Assembly (NCBI GenBank): GCA_037577475.1
Contig: CM075192.1
Location: forward strand, 12,805,908-12,869,907
DNA: 64,000 bases
Source of the DNA: Chaunax sp. Z400
Taxonomy: Eukaryota; Chordata; Actinopteri; Lophiiformes; Chaunacidae
Direction of reading: 5' to 3'
Made by a program: the position numbers and the translations under genes. Below the pieces are notes generated by a model. The model was not told the DNA's origin. It saw nothing but the letters and a program-made list of their open reading frames with translations, and did not search any database. Position 1 is the first letter of the stretch, and every line of letters starts with the position of its first letter. Positions 48,001-63,000 of the stretch are shown here, piece by piece.

Positions 48001-51000
48001 TTTTTGTGCACATCAAACAAGATATAACATGTTAATTAGTGAATTTAGTGGAGCTTGAAGGCAGGGTTTTCTTTTCACCTTTGGACAGAACCAGACTAGC
48101 TGTTTCCTGCCGTAGGCTAAGCTCACCAGCTGCTGGCTTTACCTACATGTTTATTTGAGAGTGGAATCGATCCTCTTATCCACTTCTGCACCAGAAAATA
48201 AGCTATTCCATTAATGACATTAATATCAACTGTTTTACTGAATAATTACAGCTCTAAAGCAGAATAAAGCTGTTGCTAAGCATTTCTTACCCTCCTCAGG
48301 CGTACGCAGCAGCACCATGAGGCTGTCATGTCCCTGTAACTCATTGAAGAAAGGCCGTATCTTGACTTCATACTCTGTAGTGCTGTGCAGATCTGTTAAA
48401 ATGACACTGTGTTCGGACATAGCCTCCACATCTTGGACCAACCAGGAGCTGCCAATAGTCCGGTAAAATATACGGTAACCCTGAACATAGCGAGACTGAT
48501 GGGCGACCTGAAAAAAATGGCAAGACAAAAAGAAAAAAAAAAATCACCGGTGCAGCATTTTACATCAGTGATCAAAAGCAGAACCAGTTGTGTTTGAACT
48601 TCAAGTTAATTTGTTTGTGTCATATAACACTGGGGGGAGTATTTGAAGTTAATGCTCAGAGATTAGCGTGTCCTACGCACAATACAAGTAGACGATTAAA
48701 AATCAGCCACTCACAGTCCAAGAAATCCTGGCGCTGGTAGGAGACAGAACCACAGGCTTCTGCAGGTAAACAGACACCTCTCCCAGCTCTCTCTGCACCT
48801 GTCTGTGGTCCACGCCGTGTTCTGTGGGACTCCCATCTGTAAAAATGGAGACACCCATTCAGTCCAGGTAAAACAAAAGCTGATCAGAATTAATCAGCTA
48901 TGGGGTGCAGATGGCGCAGTGGTTAGAGCTCGCGCCCCATGTACCGAGGCTTTAGTCCTCTAGTGGTGGGCACGGGTTCGATTCCGACCCGTAGCTATTT
49001 GCCGCATGTCTTATCCCCACTCTCTCTCCCACATTTCCTGTCACGTCTTTGGCTGTCCAATAAATTAAAGGCATAAAATGCCCAAAAACATAACTTTAAA
49101 AAAAGAAGAATTAATCAGCTAAAAAAGTAAGGCTTTAGATGAAATTCAACACTGCTCAGGGCTGCAAAGCAACACACTGAGAAAGCAATTAGTTTGACTG
49201 CACATGAAAAGTTCTAAACCATGTGGCACATTATCTCAGTTGCAAGCCTTACATGCAGTATCTCTAATAACTTACTTTAAAAAAATATATGAAATAAACA
49301 TTATGCAGTTGTAGTCATAGTATGCAAACCTTTTCTTTTCTTTTTTTCTTGCTTATTTAACTCACCCTGCGTCCTGACAGGCTCAGAGATGGGGCTGGGG
49401 TCACTGAGACCATAAGAGTTGACCGCTCGGACAATAAAGAGATAAACTGTGTTGGGGAAGAGTCCGACGACAGTGTGCCTCTCGTGTCTCACATGGTCCG
49501 CCACCGTCTGCCACGTGCTGCCCACCGATTGGCTGACGGAATAAAGTTTTATTATCTCACAAAATGTGAATTAATTTCTTGTAAACATGGTTTAACTACA
49601 CCAAAATGGGGAGACAAATTCAGATGATAGTGTCACACAGTTATCGGCTTGTCCCTAAAGCACATTTTGAATAAATAAATGTGCTGCCCTCTGTCTGAAC
49701 ATCTGACATCAACTCCTGTTATCTTGAGAGCACAGCCTCATTATCATATTATCTTGAGATAACAAGGTCATTGTTTTGATTACAACTCGTGGCCGGTTGT
49801 TGATTGCCTGATGACACTGATGGATCAAAGTGAACAGGCAATGTCAGAAAAAGAAATTTTACTATTGTGTAAATCACGTCAGCCTATATTTGTATTTGTT
49901 GCAATCTTGTGATGAGAAAACACAATGTCATTTCTCAATGTAATACCATAAATTTGCTGGCATTAGGGCTGAAGCAAACATTATTTTGACTTATAATCAA
50001 TCTGACCTTTATATTTTATGAATTTCTGATCAATTGCTTGGTCGGACTATGTAGAAAGTACTCATCAAAAATATTCTATCAACACAACCGAGAAGCTAAA
50101 CAGTTCACATACAATCACATACAAAAATTCTTTATTTTTTACTTATTTGGTCATCTTGTTAGAGTTAGATGAGAAGATCGATACAAATCTTATGCGTGCA
50201 CACTTTCAAAAGTAAACAAAACCCATCTGCATCTCAAAAGCCCACTAATTAACATTATATTTGTTTCTAGTCTAGCTTGTTTGTTTAAATTGTACAAAAT
50301 TTGGAGTGTAAAAGTGACAATTTGTAGTTTCCCCCCGTGTTCTGCAAAGCTAAGCTAACCATCTCCTGGCTTCAGAATTCATGGACAAACATGGTAATCA
50401 TGTTTCAATCTTCCTATCTAACTGATGACAACAATGTGAACCAGAAATTAACACAAACAATGTTTTTGAATATTGAGAGAAGTGTTATAAATGCAAAGCA
50501 ATCTAAATACAACAATCCCTTAGCATTGTCATGGCTCTCAAACAGTCTACCTAAATTGAATCGGAAGAACATGAGATTCTGTACATCTAAAAATGCATCT
50601 TTTATGACTTCTCTTAATTGCAGCAGGTTCTGAACGAGAGGTTCTGAATGGATCCAGTGAGGATGGAACAGCTTGATGCAGGGACTATCAAACAGCACGA
50701 GTAGAAGTTAACATTTCCTTCAACTCCGTGGAGGAGAAAACGGCGAGGTAATTAGTACAAACAGGCCAGCTTCTTCATATCATCAACGATTTCTCCTCTG
50801 TCACCCTTACGACCAAATATCCTCCACAGAAACAGTTTTGACATTTAAACTAAGTCATACGTTTTTTTAAAAAAAGCTACATTTGTAAATGGGGTTAGAG
50901 TGGAAACAGCAGCAGCATAGACACATCAAGATTTCTTCTTTTTTTATATAAGAAGCATTGCTGGCTGCTGTATCCAAGACGATACTGTGCTACAGATATT

Positions 51001-54000
51001 AGTTTGTGCTTCTTTCTTAGTTGCTGCTGATGCCTGAAATCAATTTCAAATCATTTTTTTGCTGGCGGAGTGTGCATCAACGAGAGGATCTTCATCACCA
51101 GCTCTGCGTGCAAGCCTTCCACTCTGAGCTTTTCTTTGCCCACAGAGACTAGTCTATATTTTGTGTCTGTACGCTCGGACTGCACCCCATGTCCTTCTTA
51201 TGTAACGAGTACACTCCTCAACTGGGCTAGCATCCCTTCCTTCCATTGCCCCAGGATAGGACAGAGCTGCTGTACTGACCACTGCAGTAATTGTCTCCTC
51301 TTTCACTCACTGTCTGTCTCACTAAAGTCTTTGGCTGGTTGTTAGAGCTGCTATGGCTCTCCTCGGATGTGTCGGCTAAATACTGATGCAGATTTAACTT
51401 CAGGCCATCTCTTCACAGGAGTGTCTCCCTCTCAGGCAGGGATGAGTCATTTCTGAACGCTAATGAATCTAAATGAAGAATGGGTAGGAAGTGCTTCAAA
51501 ATGTTTTACTCAAGAGGAGATTGTATTCGCTGAACTCAGCTATAAGTAAAATGTATGATCAATAATAGTTTTCTTTCACTTTTGGTTCTCCAACAGCTAG
51601 CAAGACAAGGAAACTAGCAGGACAAGCTGTCTAACAAATGTTGCTGGTGGTGAGGGGCCTTTATGGCTAATGTTAAAGAGGCAATCCACCAATCAGAGTG
51701 AAAACAGTTGCCAGTTGTCTTCTGTCTTCTGCAGAGACAGCCATGAAATGTTTAATGACGGATTTCCAACCTGGAAGAACTCTCTGACTTCCACCACTAG
51801 ATGAGTGTCATTGCATACCTGAAGGCCTCGATAATGTAGGAGGTAACAGCGGCCCCGCCTTCATGAGGGTTGGACTGCCAGGTGAGCGTGACGGTGTTTT
51901 TGGTGACCTCCGTCACCACAGGTTTCTGCGGAGCTCCTGGAAGCTGGATGAACTCAGAAACTCTGGATACTGAAGAAACTCCATTTTCTGTTCCGCAAAC
52001 AGGAAAACAGCATCTTTACATTTGATTATACTGCGACCAGATTGTCTCTGATCAACATTTTGACTAAAACCAGAGTGTATTACAGATCAGCAGAGGGTGT
52101 CTTGCTGTATCTTGAGAAGTGTGGTGTGAGAGAGAGCATGATGTGTAGCAGAGTGACAAATTGTGAGTGTGAATGGTGTAAGTACCTCTGACAGTCAACA
52201 TCCCACTCCAGCTTGACTCCCCTGCGGTGCTGGACACAACGCATGTGTACATCCCTGAGTCTGATTCCTGTTAGACAGTAGTCAACGTTTGCGACACACA
52301 AATCAAAACAGCGAAAAGAACAAATGCTGCAGGTTTGATTTTAATTTTTGAAAAATGACTTGGATCTGATTGGATGACTAAAAGAATGTTTAAATTAGAG
52401 CTGGTTCAATATCCGCATTATCGCAATTCCCCAGTCTGTGATGAACTGTAATGTTTAAAAGCATCAGATCGAGGTAGTTACTTTACAGATTTAGATTTTA
52501 CATATAAAATACATGATTTTTCTATTCATGAAATTCTTATTTTTCATAAAGTAACACGAGGCAGCCAACAAAACTGAACCAAAATTTGCTTATTTACACT
52601 CCAAGCAGTAACGAAGGAACATTGTCATTCATTTAGATTCTATCCCGTGAATGTAGGTCAAATATTCTCCCTTCTATTAGCTCTGTGTTGGGTCTCCACC
52701 AACTCCAGAGGAAAATCTGGCCACATTTAGCTGCTCAGTGCTCCAGCACATTTCACCAGCTCGTCTTAGTCTTTTGTCTGCTCTTCATTTAAACGCACAA
52801 AAACAATGAGCTGAAAGACATCAAAAAGTTCAGTTAAGCTGAGGAGAATCATGTGGTATTATGTCTCTGTGGGTTTGTTTGTTTTACATTACACAGAAAC
52901 ATGTTTTACATTTTTAAAATGAAAGTATTGATTATGCAGTAGAATCTCTATGTAAATCTGACTATGTATATGACCTATGAATCTGGTTTCCTTAGATTCA
53001 AAGGTAATCCATGCATACCTGAACTGTGACATCTCCCCCAACAGTCATCATCTCATCCGCTAAAAGCTTCACCGCTACAACCCATGATGCACCACACCAC
53101 ACTCTAATGTACCTGCTCTCCTGTTTACATTACGAACCATATATGCATGCATGCTTCACTGGCACTCTTGGTGTCGGCTCCAGCCCACTCCTGGCTGAAA
53201 GCCAGTCTGCTGGAACGATCATTAGACCATATGAGATCATCCACCGCAGTGTTGACCTCTGGCTGACAGACAGCACAGCATGTGGTGTAGGTGAACTTCT
53301 TTAGATGACTCTAACTACTCATAAAATATTGATGGCGGGTAGGGGCATCAGCAGGGTAAATATTTTTAGTATCTCACTCGTCATCTCCATTTCCTCTCTT
53401 TCTTTCTCCCTTGTCATCCCCCTCAATGCCACACTAATGCATCTCTTCTGTTCCATTGAGCACATTGGCGAGGCAGATTTCCCCTGCCTCAGTGGTGCAA
53501 TGGACCAACACTTAATTCTCCAAAGTTTGCTGAGCACTACAGCCAGAGGAAAAGGATGTGAGAGGAAGTGAATGAGCATATTCCGGGCAGGAGGTTTAAT
53601 TAAAAGCCCGTTAGATGATTAATCATCTATCGCCAGTCAATTAACGGAAATGATGCTGCTTTTGCTCAGTCCTGCATGAACTCGCTGACCTCCAGGTGGG
53701 GTTATAGCACAAAGGGGCGACTGACTGCTCTTCCATGAAAGCAGAACACATTAGCATTTACAAATAAGCACCTTCATTAACATGACAATTACACACTGCA
53801 TAAGCACATAATCGTGCTTGAAAGATATGCACTGCCTTATAGAGATTGGCCTCTGAAACTCAGCCTCACCTCAATTTTACATGCGAAAAAAAAAAAGGAA
53901 TTTATAATTGAAAAGCGAGAAAAGATATGTTGCCATGTCGGCTGTCAGGAAAGTGAAAGCAGGCCGGAGATCAAACACAAGTGTTTACAGTATTCTGGAA

Positions 54001-57000
54001 ATAATTTTCCATCAATCACAGAGTCAACTTATCCTTTAGCTTAGGAGCAAATAGCTTTCAAAAATCTAATTTCTTGCTCTTTCAAATAAATAGCAGTGCA
54101 GGGTGAACCAGCCTACACACACACATACCTTTATGTCTGTGATTTGTAAAGTGCCATTCTCCATCAAGGTCATTCTGGCTTTATTTCCCTGAAGTCTCTC
54201 AGCATCCTTCTCCCATGAAATCTTGACTGAAGGCCCTCCAATCACACGGCAGTGCAACTGTGCCGCCGCACCCCGAGATACAGTCTGATTGGTTGGGCCT
54301 TGGCGAATAATCGGCGGGACACGACCTGTAGGACCTACCAGTTTGAGGGGTCAGGAGGGAGAATATTATGTTAGGGGGTGTCATCTCTTTTCTTATTATG
54401 TAAATAATGGCAAAAAAAACATACTTCATATAACTGGATATAGAAAGTAAGATAATAAAGTTACCAGCCATTAGAGTGCAAAGGGTGAAATACTTCAGAT
54501 GCTTAGTAGGCAGAAATTAAGAAGTTGCATTTGTGCTTACAAGCTGCCTGTGAAAGGACTTTATACCTAAAGGTTGTTGCTAATGCAGTATGGGGTCTAT
54601 GATTGTGTTCTTTCTTGGTCTTTATGAGCCTTAATGTTATGCAACTACTTAGTAATTGATATGTTTTCTTCTCATTAGCTGATAGAACAGAAGAATGAAT
54701 AAATCTCCCCAAAGGTTGAAAACGTGACTGTGTGCACTCTAGTCTCACCTCCCTCCACCTCCAGCAGCGCCTTGGTCAACACACTTCCTGCTACGCTGAT
54801 GGCCTGGCAGATGTAGAAACCAGAGTCCTCAGGGTGGACGTCAGCGATGGTCAGCTCTCCACTCATGGAGACAGAGTAACGGCCGGACTGTGATGGTGGC
54901 TGGCCAGGGAACAACAGCATCTAAACACACACATAAATAACAGAGCAGAAAATACAAATTAGACTAAAACTGCATCTTGTCTGCTTTTCCATTAGAGGAG
55001 AAATGTGTAATATTGTGTGCAGGTATCAGGGTTGATTTGTTGCAGATTCTTGGTTGTAAAATAGTCTGCCTGGCAATTAAGTGGGAACACAGCCTCAGGG
55101 TTCTTTCTTCTCTTCCCACAATGACACACATTTGTAGCATAGTTAGCATGACTGTCTGAAAAATGTCTCTTGATAATTGAAGCAATCATCCGTACTCATG
55201 TCTTTGTCTTTGCAGCCACTGACATAACTTGATGATACTTCAGGTGAGAGACCAAAACTAAACTTGAGGTGCTCAGTCAGATCTAAAATAAGACGGCGCC
55301 CTCTTTTGGAATTAAGTTATATAGCAATGCCGACTCATTGTAGTCATTTGTTTCGAGACTCAGGAACATAATCACCCATTCATCCATTTTCTGTAACCAC
55401 TTATCCTGTGCAGGAACACAGAGGGTGGGGAGCCTATCCCAGCTGACATTGGGCAAGAGGCGTGGTACACCCTAAGTCGTCAGTCCATCACAGGGCCATA
55501 TAAAAAGACAAACGACCATTCTCACTCACATTCACAGCTATGGACAATTTAGAGTCACCAATTCACCTATGTTGCATGTCTTCGGACTGTGGGAGGAAGC
55601 CGGAGAACCAGGAGGGAACCCGTGCAGACACAGGGAGAACATGCAAACTCCACACAGAAAAGTCCCAGGTGGATTTGATCCCAGAAAGCAAGAAGGTTCT
55701 GGTTTGGGGGGGGGTCGTTTTATTTTGAAAGCCTTATGGGCCAGTTTGAGATGGTCCACTGGCTGGACGGTCCCATGTGTGCTTTAGATGTTCAATTATG
55801 CAGGGCAGTTGCTCATCAACTGCAAACACAGTCAAACAACCAGCGTCTACAGCCATGCTTGCAGCTCTGTAAGGCTGCACCAAGCTAAATGAAATGCTAA
55901 TGTGATAAATGCTAACAGTGTCAATGCTAAAGGAGATGTTTAACAGGTATACTGTCAACCAAGTTCACCATCTTGGTAAAGTGTGTCAGCAGGTGAAAAT
56001 TTTGTGGTAATAAAAAAGCACAATTGAGGCTGATGGCTGATTAGACAACAAAGTACTGCACAAATTAAAATTTTGAAAGAAAGTGAATGTCAACCTCAAG
56101 TGTTTTGTGCCAATTCATCCATAAGATATTTCAGGCCGGAGCAAACTAGTGACCAACATGGCCAATAGCATGGCTAAAACAAAGGCACTGGAAGGGATGG
56201 GTTGTTTTGATCTTTTTGCGATGTTGTGTATGTTTTATAGCCCCAGTCCTCTTTTCTGTCAGTGAGGTGGATGTGAAAAAGGGGGAAGGGATGCACATCA
56301 ATCCATTCAGCCATCTATTTCATACCTCTAAGAGGCTTAAGACTTCAGTGGAGGGACAAAGGTTATAACTGTGCACATAATCCCCAAAATACAGCAAAAA
56401 AAGCTCCACAAACAGCCAAGCCACATCTCAAGCATCCAGCAGACTGAAGCTTATTCACAAAATCCGTAATTGAACTTCCTGTTTACTCTCCACAAAGCTT
56501 CTAAAAACATCTGAAGCTGCTCCTCCAAGTCAGTGATCCCGGTTAATGTTGAGCAACAGGGTATTTATAGCTGGGCACAATGTGGAAGGAGGACAGTGTT
56601 TTTCTGCAGGTTTGCCCTGAAGAAGTATTTCTCACACCTGGTGTTCTTCCTGGCACGTCTCCCTCCTTCATTTTTAATTCTTCTACCCACTCTCTTACAC
56701 TGTGATTGCATGCAGGAGAAACATTCCCCACCAACGCAAAACTGCAATGTCTTCCAACACTTTGTCTCTACTCACGTATCTGAGCCAAATGCCAATGCAC
56801 TGCACTCTTCTCGCCCATTTTGCTTGCAAAAAGTGTGGACCAGCAAAAGAAAAACACCAGTGCGATGAGTCTTTTTCATCCTCTAGAACAAAAGATGTGT
56901 GAAACTCTGATCATTGATATATGATTAACACAGTATGAGTAAGATTTTGACATTTTGTGTTGGGAAGCTATTTTGAAAGCATAGCTCTGCAAACTGCTAA

Positions 57001-60000
57001 TTAATTCACATTGAAAGAAGTTAAACTGCAGCAAAGCTAGCTGAGGGACAAAACTAGTTTGGTTAACAAAAAGCTACATATAAAACAAATAAATCACATA
57101 CCAGCAAAAATGCCACTTAATTGAGTTTATTGTATAAAGTGCTGTATGTGTGTTGTATAAACTTGTTCCCAGGTCATGCATGAAAAAACAAGCATGAAAC
57201 AAGCATGATCCCATGTGCCTGGACTCTCTTGTAGAGAGTAACTTAGGTGTTTACTAGCATTTAGAAATACTATCCTTAGTCAAGTATAATCATAAAAAAA
57301 CAAAAGCCCTACTGCATAGCTAGTCAGCATAAATAGAAGCATGGCACTCATATCTCCACCTAAGGTATGTTTTTCCTGTTATAGAAAACTAACTTAAAGT
57401 TTTAAGACTTACTGATGTGGAATCAATTAGTGAAATATTTCAAAGTGCAAGCACCCAGACATAATCGAAATATTTAATGTCTTACTTCTCCAAGCTGTGA
57501 CTTATCCATCAGTTGCATGATCAAAATATATCAATTGAAAATCAACCTATGACAAGGATTCAGCCGATTGAGAATATAATATAGTCAATAGCTTTAGTTA
57601 AATGACACATTTGGTTAAGGGTAAAAAGTTATTACTTAAATATTTCTTAGCACATCTCTCATCTGATGATGTCATAGCAGACTGGTATCAATACTGCCTC
57701 AGTTGTTTCTTTACAATAGTCTTGCAACTCAGTGGTCCAAGTGTATTAGAAGAAACTAGTCCTTACACACATAAGGGAGAACTGCACCAATCATATGGTG
57801 GTCTGAGTGATAGACTAGCCACTGAAATGCAACAGTAAAATCAAATTAAAAAACAAAACAAAATGCTTAATATCAAAAGGTACCTATGCCGTACATGGGA
57901 GATGTGAACATAAAGTTTTGTGTAAATATAGTGAGCAGTTTTTGAGTTATGCACCGGAAACCCTCATCTGAGATAAATCCCACCCAGAGAATGAAAGTTC
58001 AATTTGTAACAATGGAAATGACAAGAATTAAAAAGGACAAAAGTTCTTAGATAACTAATGGCACCACTTTAGCACTTGGTTGAATGGTATTTGAGACCTA
58101 CTGCAGAAACTGAAATAACCACCAGAAAGTCCAACTTGTAACCATGGAAATGGAAAAAATAAAAATGACAAATATCCCCAAATATCAAAAGGCACCACTT
58201 AGTTTTACGACTGTAAAAAGCTTTGTAAGAATATTATATTATTTTTGAGTCACTCTGCAGGAATGAAAAGTGATGAACAGAACACATTCCTATATCCCAC
58301 TTTGTTCATGGAGGGTGATAATAAAAAGCCCACTTATTAATAGGAAAGTGCATGGAATGACAGGCTTGTTTTTGTATACATCGGTCAGACAGGTGGATTC
58401 CAGAAACTAGAGTCAATGTGGAAGCATCATGCAGGATTTCTCAGTTAAACAGATAACAATAAAATAGCATCCAACAACTTCTCTGAACATTTGCTGATAA
58501 AGATCAATAAGAAAAATAAGAAAAACTATGAACAATTAACCCAAACCTGTCACAAACACTGCAAAAAGGTCAAAGTGTCAGAGCGGCTGCCTGATAAATT
58601 GATTGCCTGAAAGGAGACAAAACCAAGGCTGGTCAAAGTTTGTTCAGTGGAAATGCAATGGTAAAATAAAAATATAAAAAAATGTTCCAATCTTTTACAT
58701 TCCAAATGTGTTTGTATTTTCAGTAGTTAAACACACAAAAAAAGTAATCCAACTACTTAAATCACTATGCAAATATAAATGTAGTTGAACAACCAGCAAG
58801 CAGCTAGAAAATGTAATTAAACCACTACTTTAATTACATATGGTTCCAACCCCAACACTGGACTTAGAAAACCCCCATACCAAACAAAGACACTAAGTAC
58901 CATCCTGAGCCTTAATTGTACACACACACATACAGGGATTTATAAAGTGTAGCTAACTGGATGTCTATGTTGCTGTAGTATTCAGCATTATTGGAGGTCT
59001 TATTGTCTGCTCCAGCCTCTTACCTGACTGCCCTCTTTCTGCCAGAAGATGGCGGGTGGAGGGTTTCCTGTTGTGCTGCATTGGAAGGTGATGCTCCTCC
59101 CCTGGGTGGCAATCTGGTCTCGAGGCTTCATGGCAATCTGAGGTGGTACTATAAGAAGAAAAGGAGCATGACCACCCATTAAAAGCCTTGTTTCGCTTGA
59201 AAATATGTGAATTTCCTGTTTTTTAATTCCCTGTTTCCACTGTGAAATCAACACCTGGTCTTTTAAGCAGCACAATAATGCAAAAATACAAAAATACTCG
59301 ATTACAAGTAAAAGTACTGCATTTAATAGTACTACTTTAGTAAAACTGCAGAGGTAAAAGGATGTATTCTACAGAAAAATGGTACCTGTGATCAGTCATT
59401 AAATCTGACATTATTAGATTGTTGAATCTGATGCATTAATTGTGGAAGGAACGTTTTACTACTGTAGTTGTTAAAGGTGGAGATAGTTTTAACCACCTTC
59501 AAGACGATTGGCCATGTGGTGCCCAACCTGGGGGTCTGGCCACTCCAAAGGGTCACAAGATAAAGCTGATGGGTCGCGATAAGATGAGCAAAAAAATTGT
59601 CACAAATCTGAATTTTAAAAAAAAATTTGATAATCCGTCTTCTTTGGTCTCATTCTTATTAAACCATTAGAGAAGTTTAGAGGGCAAATCATGCTAACAA
59701 CTCAGTCCCAACCAAACACTTCTTTTTTGTAAGAAGCCAAACAGATGGAAACCTCTGACTTAATCTATAACGATGCATCGAATCTCACAAGTTCATCACA
59801 TGCTTTTTATGTGAAATCTGAAAAGCAACTAATAACTATAGCTGTCAGATAAGTGTAGTGGAGTAAAATATGCATTCATCATTGATCAAGTAACTGTATC
59901 TAATGTAAGCGTCCTGAATAAATGTACTTAGTTACTTTCCATCACTGTTTTTAAAAGAGCTCTGCATCAATACAGAATTCATCAGCTCTTAACAAGCCAG

Positions 60001-63000
60001 ATTTAAGAGTTATCTCTTTAACCTTCTGAGCTTTTTGATCCATAACTTCATGTTCATCGCCTTCTCATCATGGTCATATCTCATGAGAGATATCACCTCC
60101 ATGTCCACTAAAAAAAAAAAAAAAAAAAAAGCCCATCACAGTGCACAGCAGTGTTGGCCTGCTGACATTTACTCAGTTATTTTAGGAAAGGTCTGGCACA
60201 ATTGCCAATTTCCAGCTTGGGTCAGAAGATTACGTTAGCCACATCATCACATCCTCAGTAGATTTACACTGACCACCGTGTTCGACCTCCCATCTGAATA
60301 ATTGGCTCATGTTCCGGTTGGATGGGAAGCTTCTCAGGCCTGGATTCATCATCTCTGTAAATCTCTGATTTGTAGCTCATATGTACGGGCACACACACAT
60401 AGGACAGCATGAAAACACATATTTGGCTCAATGCACTAGAGATCTGAGTCATCTGTGTTATGTCCTAATGTTCTCACGAAGAGCCTGTTCCCATAGACAT
60501 CTCACATTTGAATCAACATCAGAGTGTTTTGATTCGCTTACTGCCTTTTGACTAATCTGTTTAATTTTGTCTGGCAGTGAGGAGAGCTTTATATCAACAA
60601 GCTACATTCTCTATAGAGAGAGAAGATATTTTTAAAGGGCCCTTTGGCTTCTTTCCCAATTGTACAGCTATTGGCAAAAATGATGGCTAAGATTAATCTA
60701 TGTATGGATGACGTACAGTATATGATTAACAGAGGAGAGTATATGATTTATCTTATCAGATTGTCGGGCTGATCTCTAATTTCTTGTGGATAATAAGAAT
60801 TTTTTAATCTGAGTCTTTGTTACTACAAATGTAGTTATTTCATTTGTGTTATATTCATCATAGGTATAGGTGTTCACACATTTTGGACATTTTATATTGT
60901 CAAAACATAAATTAATACAAATACACCTAGTGGTGGTCTGTAGTTTTCTTTCATTTTTATTTTCTGTTAGAGAGTCAGGTTTAATTATCTGTCTCTATTT
61001 CCATTCAGCCATTTATTTTAGTTGGCTAGCTGAGCTCATGCACCTCAAATGAAATAATATTTGCTTGTTCAGCCTGGGGTCGCCCTGAATATAAAATATC
61101 CTGGTAGTTTTCCAGTCATATGAGGTCTGAGTTATTTTGGCCAGGACACACTATAAAGATACACAATAAAGCTTTTTAATCTGACAGAGATTTTCATGAT
61201 TTAAAAAAAAAGATTGAATAAAATACAAATACCAAAGGATGGAAGAAAACCATAAAAATACGATTAGTCAAATTAACACTAGACATGCATACTACAAATA
61301 CAAAGTCTAGTACTCTTACTTAAAGGCACTCCAATAATCTGTCTACAGCAACTCTAGAGCAGGTTTATTAAGTCAGAGAAAATAACATTGACGATGTCAT
61401 CAGGTTTATGTTGATGAACCTACCAATTCAAAATAGAAATTATTGCAGGAAGGGCTGTCCATACCCAGAGCAAGAACAATAACGATAGCAATGAGAGCAT
61501 CCACACTGATTAAAGATTCTGTTCATCAGTATAGACAATATCAATATAATTATCAATACACACTGCACGCTTCAGCTAAGTCAGCAGCTTACCACTAAAT
61601 GGATATAATAAAGTATCACTGCTGTTGCACAGAGAAACAAAAAGAAAGCCATGGAATTCTTCAAAGACAGGAGGAGTTAGTAGAATCCACCTCTTTTATA
61701 AAGACAGATTTTATTCATGCTTACTTAGGAGTCAACATCATCTAAACTGTATCTTAACTGTGAAAGAGGAAAACAATAAGGAAAAAACAAATGTCAGACA
61801 CCCCATTGGCACCGCTTGGCGGTAAGTCTCAAGTAAAATGAAGTTTTGTATGTTTAATTTGCTGCCTAATAATGCGTTAAAATATATTTTTAATACGTAT
61901 TAATATACCACAGTTGGTGGTTAGGGTAAAAAGTATTTCCTTAAAAGTAAATTTTCTTATTATAAGAGAGAAACTGATGGTTTTTGATCGCCAGCCAATA
62001 TTTCTATCGTTCATCAAATCACACTGAAAGGGATCCGAACGATATCATTCGCCACTGTCGTCATAGTAACGGTGTGAAATACGTCATCGTCGTTCAAATC
62101 AATACACTTACAGGTATTGTTTTAGCTATTGCTTTTTGTGTGGGCAGCAATTTACTATTTAATCTTTATTACAAACCGAGGGCAAGAAAAAGAGATATGG
62201 TTCTTAACTTGTCATGCATGGTATAACGAAAAACAATACATTTGCATTATGGGAAATGTAGGATATAATGTTTTTGGAGCTTGACCAATACAAGGGACTA
62301 AAAGTCAGAATATTACATTTTTTAATGCAACGATTTTCTTTTTTTGTTTTCTTTTTATTCTCTCTCTTAATGTTATGGAAGAGCCATTCTAAATGTCTGG
62401 AGTACTGTTTAAATAACTGCACCATGTCCTTACTTAAAAGTGAAGACTAAGACCAACACTAAGTTGTAATTAAAAACCTTGCAGCTGCATTCTGAACTAC
62501 AGTAGCTGCAAAAGAGAGAAGGATTTGTCACAGTATCCTGACACACTCCCTGCTACACAGCAGATGTGGGTTTGATAGGAGTCCTTAATCTGCTGTACAT
62601 TAAGTCACTGTCTGTAGCTTACTTAATGCGTGACTGCAGCAACAGCCATGTCGTCAACAGCTCAGCATCTAATGGAGGGACTTATTTACACCATTAGGCA
62701 CCGGTTTTGATTTAAAAAACATTACCAATGCCTTACAGAAAACAGCACAAAATAAATTAGCATAACACAAATTCCTTTCTTAGAGAAGAATTAGATAGAA
62801 AGTGAACTTAGAGAATGGGCCGACTGGAATGATGATAGGGTTTGAAACATGACAGGGAGAGATGGAAAATTAATGAGATGGATGAGACACTGTGTGACAA
62901 AACAAAACTGGCGATGGCACGGAAAAGAGACCAAAAAAGAAGTAAAATGGGGTGAATAGAAAACTGCTCGACTGGATTTCATTTACCCTGATAAAAGCAA

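Larger units (their letters stand above)
54921..59023. other. robo3: robo3 intron inside Ig4, repeat-rich
   Basis: A 4.1-kb intron splitting the Ig4 domain. It holds the repeats at 55380-55690, 55880-56170 and 57870-58260. Between them I see no supported exon. Confidence 0.6.

Noticed and set aside
48901..48990. A tRNA gene
   Set aside because: A and B boxes are present but the spacing and arms do not fit a foldable tRNA. A body, A-rich tail and target duplication show a SINE.
55538..55787. Short frames on both strands
   Set aside because: They are translations of the CCATCCATTTTCT-type teleost repeat.
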